Positions 57,921-64,000 of a stretch of 64,000 bases of DNA are shown piece by piece. The stretch covers positions 124,001 to 188,000 of the forward strand of contig NZ_JARVCO010000002.1 in the NCBI RefSeq assembly GCF_034531395.1. The letters are read 5' to 3'. The notes under the pieces are model-generated. The model saw nothing but the letters and a program-made list of their open reading frames with translations, was not told the DNA's origin and ran no database searches. Source of the DNA: Pontiella agarivorans (GTDB lineage Bacteria; Verrucomicrobiota; Kiritimatiellia; Kiritimatiellales; Pontiellaceae). The position numbers and the translations under genes are program-made. How positions within the stretch are numbered: position 1 is the stretch's first letter; each line of letters starts with the position of its first letter.

Positions 57921-58973
57921 TCAGCGGTGAAGCTCGTTGATTTTCGCGAGTTCATCCGCTCCGGGGCAGAGCTTTTCCTCATCGAGATCACGCAGCGGGG
58001 TTGAGTTGGTATTCATGGTTTCGTGAATTTCCTGCGAACCTTCGTCCATGAACAGAATGCCGGTCAGCACTTTGTCCTGTGCTTTGCATTCCTGCATCAT
58101 GGTCAGTGCGGATGTGCGGCTGTGAACATCATGCTTGGAATTCATTTTGTGCAGGTTGATCATGGAGCCGTCATGCATTGTGACGCGCTCATCGGTTCCT
58201 TCGTTATATTCGGCCGTTATTTCTTCCGCGTGGGGCACATAATCCACCGTATTGGTGGAGGCCATGTGCTGCCGTATGTAGTCATAGGCTTTGGTGGAGC
58301 CCGGCACGTTGTTGAACGTGACGCACGGCGAGATGACATTGATGAAGGCGAACCCTTTATGGGCAATGGCGGCCTGAATGATCGGAATCAGCTGTTCTTT
58401 GTCACCGGAAAAACTGTTGGCCACAAAGGTGGAGCCGAGCTGCAGGGCAATGGCGCAGAGATCAATCGGTTCGAGCGCATTGGGTTCACCTTTTTTTGAT
58501 TTCGATCCGATATCCGTGGTGGCGGAATCCTGCCCTTTGGTCAGTCCGTAGACACCGTTGTTTTCACAGATGTACACCATGTTGACGTTGCGGCGGACCG
58601 CATGAACAAATTGGCCCATACCGATCGAGGCGGTGTCGCCGTCGCCGGAAACGCCGATGTAGAGCAGGTCGCGGTTGGCCATGTTGGCTCCGGTTGCGAC
58701 GGATGGCATACGGCCGTGCACCGAATTGAAGCCGTGAGAATTTCCGAGAAAATAGGTCGGCGTTTTGGAAGAACAGCCAATCCCGGAAAGTTTGGCCACG
58801 CGGTGCGGAGGAATGGACATTTCGAAGCACGCCTCGATAATCGCGTTGCTGATCGAATCGTGACCGCAACCGGCGCAGAGCGTGGAGACTGCGCCTTCAT
58901 AATCCTTGGTGGTATAGCCCAGCTCGTTTTTGGGCAGGTTCGGGTGACGGAATGCAGGAATTTTATAGCTCAT
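57921..58973 (-). CDS. korB: 2-oxoacid:ferredoxin oxidoreductase, beta subunit
   Basis: A 350-residue thiamine-diphosphate subunit. STLCAGCGHDSISNAI holds the first cluster Cys residues and IGCSSKTP the typical CSS motif. GVSGDGDTASIGMGQFVHAVRRN and MVYICENNGVYGLTKGQ form the ThDP/Mg site. FAFINVISPCVTFNN supplies the fourth cluster ligand. It pairs with the next subunit to decarboxylate 2-oxoacids (most likely 2-oxoglutarate or a branched-chain or pyruvate-like acid) with ferredoxin as acceptor. It is nine bases downstream of korA and has AGGAG before its ATG. Confidence 0.93.
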   Translation of the reverse strand: MSYKIPAFRHPNLPKNELGYTTKDYEGAVSTLCAGCGHDSISNAIIEACFEMSIPPHRVAKLSGIGCSSKTPTYFLGNSHGFNSVHGRMPSVATGANMANRDLLYIGVSGDGDTASIGMGQFVHAVRRNVNMVYICENNGVYGLTKGQDSATTDIGSKSKKGEPNALEPIDLCAIALQLGSTFVANSFSGDKEQLIPIIQAAIAHKGFAFINVISPCVTFNNVPGSTKAYDYIRQHMASTNTVDYVPHAEEITAEYNEGTDERVTMHDGSMINLHKMNSKHDVHSRTSALTMMQECKAQDKVLTGILFMDEGSQEIHETMNTNSTPLRDLDEEKLCPGADELAKINELHR

Positions 58974-58982
58974 GGTCAGCTC

Positions 58983-60830
58983 CTAGTAAAAACGGCTTCG
59001 GCGGCGCGGTGAAGTGGTGGTCTGTAAGATCCAGTCGCGGATTTCGTGGCGGATGAAACGGGCTGTGATGGGGCTGCCGTCAAAATGCAGCAACGGGACC
59101 AGGCGTTCCGGATCAAAATCATACTCATTGATCAGCAGGGTGCGCATCTGGGCATCGCGGTTTTGTTCAACCACAAAGACATATTCATGTTCCTCAATAA
59201 ACTGCCCGACTTCATCGGAAAATGGAAATGCCTGAATGCCCATGCTGTCGAGTGAAATGCCGTGCAGGCTGTTGAGGTGGTGGAGGGCTTCCAGCGTCGA
59301 GGCCTCGGACGTGCCGTAGTGGATGACTCCCACGGTGCAAGGTTTGTTGGTTTTACGGATAATCGGTTTTGGCACATGTTCACTGGCCGTTTTCCATTTT
59401 TTCTGGAGGCGCTCCATATTCTCAATGTACTTCTCGCCGTTTTCCGTGTAGATCGCATATTCATCTTTGGATGTTCCGCGCGTAAAAAATGCCCCTTTTG
59501 TCGGATGGGTTCCGGGATAGGTGCGGTATGGTACGCCGTCTCCGTCTACATCCAGATAGCGTCCGAAGCGCTCCGTCATGTTTTCCAGATCTTCTTCCGT
59601 GTAGACTTTGCCCCGGTCATATTTCCGGGTGTCGTCCCATTCGAAGGGATCGGACATGTTGTCATTCATGCCGAGATCGAGATCGGACAGTAAAATGACG
59701 GGCGTCTGGAAACGTTCTGCCAGATCAAATGCCTTGGCGGTATATTCAAAACATTCTTTCGGCGTAGACGGATAAAGGCAGATGTGTTTGGTGTCGCCGT
59801 GCGAGGCATAGGCCGCGGCCAGCACGTCTGATTGCTGGGTGCGTGTCGGCATTCCGGTGGAGGGGCCCGAACGCTGGACATCAATCAGTACAGAAGGAAT
59901 TTCCGCAAAATAGGCCAGCCCGAGAAATTCATTCATCAGGGAAAGTCCGGGGCCGCTGGTGGCTGTGAAAGCGCGCGACCCGTTCCAGGAGGCACCGATT
60001 ACCATGCCGATGGCGGCCAGTTCGTCTTCGGCCTGAACGATGGCATAATTTTTCCGGCCGGTCTCCGGATCCATGCGGAATTTGCGGCAGTAGCGTGCAA
60101 AGTTATCAATGACGGATGTGGACGGCGTGATGGGATACCAGCCCGCCATGGTGGCACCGCCGTAAACGGCACCGAGACCACAGGCTTCGTTGCCGTCAAT
60201 CAGGATTTTGTTGCCCACATTGTCGCGCCGCTCAATCCGGTAGGCGATAGGGCAGGCATGCATTTTTTTGGCCATTTCATAACCGGTGGTTACGGCATTG
60301 ACGTTGGGGGCGATCAGCTTTTGCTTCCCTTTAAACTGGTCGCTGATCAGCTGTTTGAAAACATCAAGTTCCATATCGAACAGTGCGGCGAGCACTCCGA
60401 CATACATGATGTTTCGGAAGAGCTGGCGGTGGCGGGGGTCATCGTAGAGTTCTCGGCATTTTTCGGTCAGCGGGATGCCGATAAAATCGATGTCGTTTCG
60501 GCGGAGAGCCGGTGGGAGCTGTTTGGTGGAGTCATAAATAAAGTAGCCGCCTTTCTCCACTTCGTTGATGTCGCGTTCCATGCTTTGCGGATTCATACCA
60601 ACCATGATGTCGATGCCGCCGCGGCGTCCGAGGAATCCGTTTTCATTGATACGCACTTCGTACCAGGTGGGTAAGCCCTGGATGTTTGACGGGAAAATAT
60701 TCTTGGGGCTGATCGGAATACCCATACGGAAAACGGCTCGGCTGAACAGTTTGTTGGCACTGGCCGAGCCGGTGCCGTTGACGTTGGCAAATTTGATGAC
60801 AAATTTATTGGTGATGATGTCGCGTTTCAT
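58983..60830 (-). CDS. korA: 2-oxoacid:ferredoxin oxidoreductase, fused gamma-alpha subunit
   Basis: A 615-residue chain where the gamma domain (about 10-190; NGTGSASANKLFSRAVFRMG, GIDIMVGMN) is fused in front of the alpha domain (about 205-600). The alpha part begins GNEACGLGAVYGGATMAGWYPITPSTSV and includes VQAEDELAAIGMVIGASWNGSRAFTATSGPGLSLM, then DVQRSGPSTGMPTRTQQSD. This is the KorA organisation of 2-oxoglutarate:ferredoxin oxidoreductases. The substrate cannot be fixed from sequence. It lies between the flavoprotein gene at 60860 and korB, all on the minus strand with short gaps. Confidence 0.93.
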   Translation of the reverse strand: MKRDIITNKFVIKFANVNGTGSASANKLFSRAVFRMGIPISPKNIFPSNIQGLPTWYEVRINENGFLGRRGGIDIMVGMNPQSMERDINEVEKGGYFIYDSTKQLPPALRRNDIDFIGIPLTEKCRELYDDPRHRQLFRNIMYVGVLAALFDMELDVFKQLISDQFKGKQKLIAPNVNAVTTGYEMAKKMHACPIAYRIERRDNVGNKILIDGNEACGLGAVYGGATMAGWYPITPSTSVIDNFARYCRKFRMDPETGRKNYAIVQAEDELAAIGMVIGASWNGSRAFTATSGPGLSLMNEFLGLAYFAEIPSVLIDVQRSGPSTGMPTRTQQSDVLAAAYASHGDTKHICLYPSTPKECFEYTAKAFDLAERFQTPVILLSDLDLGMNDNMSDPFEWDDTRKYDRGKVYTEEDLENMTERFGRYLDVDGDGVPYRTYPGTHPTKGAFFTRGTSKDEYAIYTENGEKYIENMERLQKKWKTASEHVPKPIIRKTNKPCTVGVIHYGTSEASTLEALHHLNSLHGISLDSMGIQAFPFSDEVGQFIEEHEYVFVVEQNRDAQMRTLLINEYDFDPERLVPLLHFDGSPITARFIRHEIRDWILQTTTSPRRRSRFY

Positions 60831-60843
60831 GACGGGGGCTCAC

Positions 60844-60858
60844 TTCCAGGGGTTGGAA
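60844..60858. repeat. TTCCAR-N3-YTGGAA palindrome
   Basis: TTCCAGGGGTTGGAA in the 29-base gap between the GltD-like gene and korA. Confidence 0.65.
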
Positions 60859-60859
60859 A

Positions 60860-62668
60860 TTATTGATTTTCTTCATTTTTGCGGTGGTACGGCTTGGGCG
60901 AGATATAGAGAAATTTCTGCATATCCCAGGCTGAGGTCGGACAGCGTTCAGCGCACAGCCCGCAGTGCAGGCAGACATCTTCATCTTTCACCATCACCCG
61001 TCCGGTTTTCAGATTTTCCGAAACAAAAATCTGCTGTCCGAGGTTCAGTGCCGGAACGGTCAGGCTGCGGCGCAGTTCGGCTTCTTCTTTATTTTGTGTG
61101 AAGGTCAGGCAGTCAACCGGACAGATATCGATGCAGCCGTCGCACTCGATACACTTCTCTGCGGTGAATACGGTTTCAACATCGCAGTTCAGACAGCGTT
61201 CCGCTTCCTCAAAGGCAGTTGCGGCATCAAACCCGAGTTCCACTTCAACGGTATGACTTTTAATGGCTTCCTGCAGATCGAGGTGAGGTACGGCGTGGCG
61301 TTCCTCTTCGGTGACTGAGCTGGCGTAGCTCCAGTCATGAATGCCCATTTTCTGACTCAGCAGGTTGGTGCTCGGATCGGGGCGGTCGGTCAATTCCTGA
61401 CCGTGGAGGAACATATCAATCGAAAGCGCGGCCTGATGCCCCTGGGCAACGGCGGTGATAATATTTTTCGGTCCGAAGGCGGCATCGCCCCCGAAGAACA
61501 CCATAGGATTACTGGATTGATAGGTTACTTCATCGACGATTGCCATGCCGCGTTCATCAAAATCGATGCCGATATCCCGTTCAATCCACGGGAACGCATT
61601 GGCCTGGCCGATTGCCAATAACACCAGACTGCAGGGAATGGTTTCGGTGCGGCCAACCGGGGTGAACACCTCGCGGCCGTCTTCATCGATGGAATAGTCG
61701 ATGACTTCGAACGTCATGGCTTTCAGTTCGCCGTCTTCCACAACGTATTCGAGCGGACTGTGGTTTTCAATGATCGGAATCCCTTCGGCCTGGGTGTCTT
61801 CAATTTCCCAGGGGGAAGCGACCATGGCGGAGATCGGCGTGCGCAACACGACTTTGACATTTTTGGCGCCAAGACGCAGTGCCGTGCGGCAGCAGTCCAT
61901 GGCTGTGTTTCCTCCGCCGATTACAATAACGTCTTCCGGAGCTGTGGTAACGTGATCAAAAGCCACCTGAGCCAGCCACTGTACGCCGACCTGGATATTT
62001 TTTCCGCCGTCGTGTTCCCAGCCGGGGAGTTTGAGCTGGCGGCCGGTGGGGGCGCCGGTTCCCACAAAGACGGCGTCGTAGCCTTTGTCCGTGAGGGCCT
62101 TCATGCTTTCAATGCGCGTATTAAAGTGGGCGTTTACGCCCATATCCAGAATATAGCCGGTCTCTTCGTCGATGACTTCTTCCGGAAGCCGGAAAGAGGG
62201 GATCTGCTGACGCATAAAACCGCCGGCGCTGCCGGTGGCTTCGAAAAGATCAATTTCATAGCCGAGCGGCATAAGGTCGCGGCATACAGTTAAGGCGGAG
62301 GGGCCGGCACCGATGACGGCCAGTTTAAAGCCGTTTTTTATTTTTGGAATTTTGGGTAGCCGGTCTCTGATGTCCTCCTTCATATCGGCGCAGACGCGCT
62401 TCAGGCGGCAGATGGCCACCGGTTTTTCTTCAATGCGGCCCCGCCGGCAGGCCGGTTCGCAGGGGCGGTCGCAGGTTCGACCCAGAATTCCGGGGAAAAC
62501 GTTCGATTCCCAATTGATCATATAGGCATCGGCATATCTGCCGGCTGCAATCAGTCGAATATACTCCGGAACGGGAGTGTGCGCAGGGCACGCGTGTTGA
62601 CAGTCTACTACTTTGTGAAAGTACTCCGGGTGGCTCGTATCTGTGGGCTTCACTCTGTATTTCTCCAT
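60860..62668 (-). CDS. FAD-dependent oxidoreductase (GltD-like) fused to a C-terminal 2[4Fe-4S] ferredoxin domain
   Basis: A 602-residue protein. The N-terminal iron-sulfur region has CQHACPAHTPVPEYIRLIAAG and RTCDRPCEPACRRG. The FAD site is LAVIGAGPSALTVCRDL, and VIGGGNTAMDCCRTALRLGA is the NAD(P)-binding loop. Both match glutamate synthase small subunits. The C-terminus adds AEKCIECDGCIDICPVDCL and EDVCLHCGLCAERCPTSAW, two 4Fe-4S motifs. It is the first gene of a minus-strand operon with korA and korB. The combination suggests it shuttles electrons from the oxoacid enzyme to NAD(P) or accepts them for another partner; that role is inferred. Its GltD-like half need not make glutamate. Confidence 0.9.
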   Translation of the reverse strand: MEKYRVKPTDTSHPEYFHKVVDCQHACPAHTPVPEYIRLIAAGRYADAYMINWESNVFPGILGRTCDRPCEPACRRGRIEEKPVAICRLKRVCADMKEDIRDRLPKIPKIKNGFKLAVIGAGPSALTVCRDLMPLGYEIDLFEATGSAGGFMRQQIPSFRLPEEVIDEETGYILDMGVNAHFNTRIESMKALTDKGYDAVFVGTGAPTGRQLKLPGWEHDGGKNIQVGVQWLAQVAFDHVTTAPEDVIVIGGGNTAMDCCRTALRLGAKNVKVVLRTPISAMVASPWEIEDTQAEGIPIIENHSPLEYVVEDGELKAMTFEVIDYSIDEDGREVFTPVGRTETIPCSLVLLAIGQANAFPWIERDIGIDFDERGMAIVDEVTYQSSNPMVFFGGDAAFGPKNIITAVAQGHQAALSIDMFLHGQELTDRPDPSTNLLSQKMGIHDWSYASSVTEEERHAVPHLDLQEAIKSHTVEVELGFDAATAFEEAERCLNCDVETVFTAEKCIECDGCIDICPVDCLTFTQNKEEAELRRSLTVPALNLGQQIFVSENLKTGRVMVKDEDVCLHCGLCAERCPTSAWDMQKFLYISPKPYHRKNEENQ

Positions 62669-63024
62669 GCTGCCTGAAAATATGGGGTATTACGCACCAG
62701 CTTAACAGGCATTACCTTAGTTTAGGCAATATAAATCACAGAGTTATGAGCATTTCAGCATTAAAATACCTAAATCTGTAAAAAGTTATCACTTATGCCT
62801 CAATGGGTATTTTTATATCGGTAAAAAATAGGTTTTTACTGGGAAATTTTAATATTTCTTCATCGAGGGGATTTTTCGGGAAATGGAGTGTCAGGATCGT
62901 TAAATCAAGAAAAATACGGTTTGCGGGGCGCTCAGGGGGGAGATATTTCCGGGTGAATGGAATGGTTCTGCTGAAACAGGGGCTTAATCGATATTTTTAA
63001 ATCGAATAATGGAAGGAGAGTTCC

Positions 63025-63074
63025 GGGGAGGGTGTTTTTCGGGGAGCAAGGGGGTGTGGGGGAGAGGGGTGGAG
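63025..63074 (+). promoter_or_regulatory. G-rich tract, possible MraZ binding region
   Basis: Repeated GGGG/GTGGG units at roughly five- to ten-base spacing (CGGGGAGCAAGGGGG, TGTGGGGGAGAGGGG). Known MraZ proteins bind TGGG-N5 direct repeats upstream of their own gene, so this could be the operator. Match is approximate. Confidence 0.35.
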
Positions 63075-63163
63075 TATGTGCCCATTTGTGTTATATTCAT
63101 TTTGAGGATTCGTGATTTTCCATCTGTAAGGCGAATTACCTTTGAAATAGTGGAATTAATCTT

Positions 63164-63193
63164 TTGACTGCGGCGGTCTTATGGTGGCATAAA
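63164..63193 (+). promoter_or_regulatory. Candidate mraZ promoter
   Basis: TTGACT at 63164-63169, an 18-base spacer, then CATAAA at 63188-63193. AAGG precedes the mraZ ATG. Confidence 0.4.
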
Positions 63194-63227
63194 ATCCCAT
63201 GAAAGGGAGCAAGGTGGAGTAAGGATC

Positions 63228-63683
63228 ATGGAAGCACAACAGAATATAGCGTCACTGTTCGTGGGATCGTTTACGCATTCCCTTGATGCCAAGAGGCGTA
63301 TGATCTTTCCGTCGGCCTGGCGGAATTTGGCGGGGGGATCGAATCAGCTGTTTGCTTTTCCGCATCCGGAGGAGAAGTGCCTCTATTTATATACTGCAGC
63401 GGAAATGATGCGGCGTATTGATGAGTTGCGGAACAGTGGATCCATCGATGCGGGCGATCAGCAGGCCATCCGGTCGATTACGGCCGGTGCGGAGTTGCTG
63501 ACGTGGGATGCGCAGGGGCGTATTCGGATCGGCGAAAATCTGCTGGCCCATATAGAGGTTAAGGAGCAGCTGGTGCTGGTGGGTGCGCTGACGCGCATCG
63601 AGCTTTGGAGCGCGGAGAATTTTGATTTAGCGCTGCCGCAGGAATCATCTGCGGCAGAGAATGTGTTTTTTGGTGGATATTAA
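63228..63683 (+). CDS. mraZ: Transcriptional regulator MraZ
   Basis: A 151-residue DNA-binding protein, first gene of the division and cell wall cluster. Two AbrB-like repeats are seen: FVGSFTHSLDAKRRMIFPSAW and ELLTWDAQGRIRIGENLLAHI, each with the D-KGR type motif in slightly changed form. MraZ assembles into rings and represses its own operon and others. The gene is followed by a small unknown ORF and rsmH. Its position before rsmH is conserved across bacteria. Confidence 0.93.
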   Translation: MEAQQNIASLFVGSFTHSLDAKRRMIFPSAWRNLAGGSNQLFAFPHPEEKCLYLYTAAEMMRRIDELRNSGSIDAGDQQAIRSITAGAELLTWDAQGRIRIGENLLAHIEVKEQLVLVGALTRIELWSAENFDLALPQESSAAENVFFGGY

Positions 63684-63718
63684 AAATTAGGAAGGAATGG
63701 ATTGCCGGCGGTAAACGG

Positions 63719-63952
63719 ATGAGTGGAACCGGCAGTTTTTGGGGAAACGGGATGAGTATGTTGGATGTGGCAAAGTATCTGAGTTATTCGCGTTCGATTG
63801 ATAATTCAAAAGATCGTGAGCGGGTTTTCAGCCTTAAACAGGTGAATTCCGGCCATCTTTTCTCCTGTCTTTACAGCACGGGACGTCATTGGTGTTTTGG
63901 GCGAGAACAAGCTGAAAGCGAACAGTTTCCAACGTTTGGAAAAGGGGCTTAA
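63719..63952 (+). CDS. Small unknown ORF between mraZ and rsmH
   Basis: A 77-codon frame that begins MSGTGSFWGNGMSM and has no recognised family, no signal peptide and a mixed composition. Its TAA overlaps the rsmH ATG by one base (TAATG), which is typical for coupled genes. But the ribosome site for rsmH (AAGGGG) lies inside it and a TTCCA palindrome is embedded in its last codons. It may be an artefact of a short spacer or a genuine small protein. Confidence 0.35.
   Translation: MSGTGSFWGNGMSMLDVAKYLSYSRSIDNSKDRERVFSLKQVNSGHLFSCLYSTGRHWCFGREQAESEQFPTFGKGA
63927..63941. repeat. TTCCAR-N3-YTGGAA palindrome before rsmH
   Basis: TTCCAACGTTTGGAA, a near-perfect palindrome whose 3' arm is ten bases from the rsmH ATG, so a hairpin could lie beside the ribosome site. 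Confidence 0.7.
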
Positions 63953-64000
63953 TGCATATTCCTGTCATGCTCAACGAGTGCCTTGAAGCGCTTATTACAG
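63952..64000 (+). CDS. rsmH: 16S rRNA (cytosine-1402-N4)-methyltransferase RsmH, N-terminal fragment
   Basis: The frame from ATG 63952 reads MHIPVMLNECLEALIT up to the window end. HIPVMLNE-LEAL is the conserved start of RsmH (MraW). Only 16 residues are visible, so identity rests on this motif and on its place after mraZ. Confidence 0.85.
   Translation, partial: MHIPVMLNECLEALIT

Larger units (their letters stand above)
62669..63227. other. 559-base AT-rich spacer upstream of mraZ
   Basis: It contains the promoter region of the minus-strand operon, a perfect hairpin GTAAAAA-ATAGG-TTTTTAC (62821-62839), the G-rich tract at 63025 and an mraZ promoter candidate. A 65-codon frame at 62803-63000 is low-complexity and was not called. 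Confidence 0.5.

Noticed and set aside
62803-63000. 65-codon frame in the AT-rich spacer
   Set aside because: Basic low-complexity product, no ribosome site or homology-like pattern.

Overview
The window reads like a chromosomal stretch from a marine or gut polysaccharide degrader of the PVC superphylum, most likely Kiritimatiellota (Pontiella-like) or a close relative. The reasons are the many secreted S1-type sulfatases, a PEP-CTERM anchored protein, glycoside hydrolases of families 2, 95 and 110, and a histidine kinase with a large periplasmic lectin-like region. The taxonomic call is inference. No rRNA, tRNA, CRISPR array, integrase or transposase was seen.

Region 1 (1-35.6 kb, almost all + strand) is a sulfated-polysaccharide degradation locus. 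It has a cut-off sulfatase, a GH2-like/polysaccharide-lyase-like fusion, a GH95 fucosidase, two sulfatases, a beta-helix protein with carbohydrate-binding modules, and a large laminin-G/Fn3-like secreted protein. Then come a TonB-like/vWA protein with a histidine kinase and LuxR-type response regulator, a PEP-CTERM protein, and a tight run of sulfatase, GH43-like, sulfatase, GH110 and GH2. The predicted substrate is a sulfated glycan with alpha-galactose, beta-galactose, fucose and perhaps uronic acid. Five transcription units here share a bipartite upstream element: a palindrome CTAYA-N6-TGTAG and, 15-16 bp later, a box AACTRCAA-N4-YAYWKTTYGC. The repeated half-sites sit 33 bp apart, about three helical turns. 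One copy precedes the vWA-kinase-regulator unit itself, so an autoregulated two-component regulon is the leading hypothesis and the most interesting system in the window.

Region 2 (35.9-41 kb) holds a Gfo/Idh/MocA oxidoreductase, a class I mannose-6-phosphate isomerase and a convergent LacZ-type GH2 beta-galactosidase. Region 3 (41-49 kb) has uppP, then an FMN riboswitch leading ribBA-ribH-nusB-ftsY, a decayed GxxExxY gene, ribD-ribE, a YibQ-like deacetylase family protein and an SDR.

Region 4 (49-56 kb) has a TPR lipoprotein and a YjbQ family protein, two CNNM/CBS membrane proteins, an esterase, a K+-channel-like protein with an odd selectivity filter, and a cell-wall amidase. Region 5 (56-62.7 kb) is a TPP riboswitch with thiC, and a minus-strand operon for a 2-oxoacid:ferredoxin oxidoreductase with a fused GltD-like/ferredoxin partner. 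Region 6 (63.2-64 kb) is the start of the division and cell wall cluster: mraZ, a small unknown ORF, and the beginning of rsmH.

A second window-wide signal is a 15-bp palindrome, TTCCAR-N3-YTGGAA. At least 21 copies match TTCCA-N5-TGGAA, in genes, spacers, and inside both riboswitches, where about 0.06 would be expected by chance.
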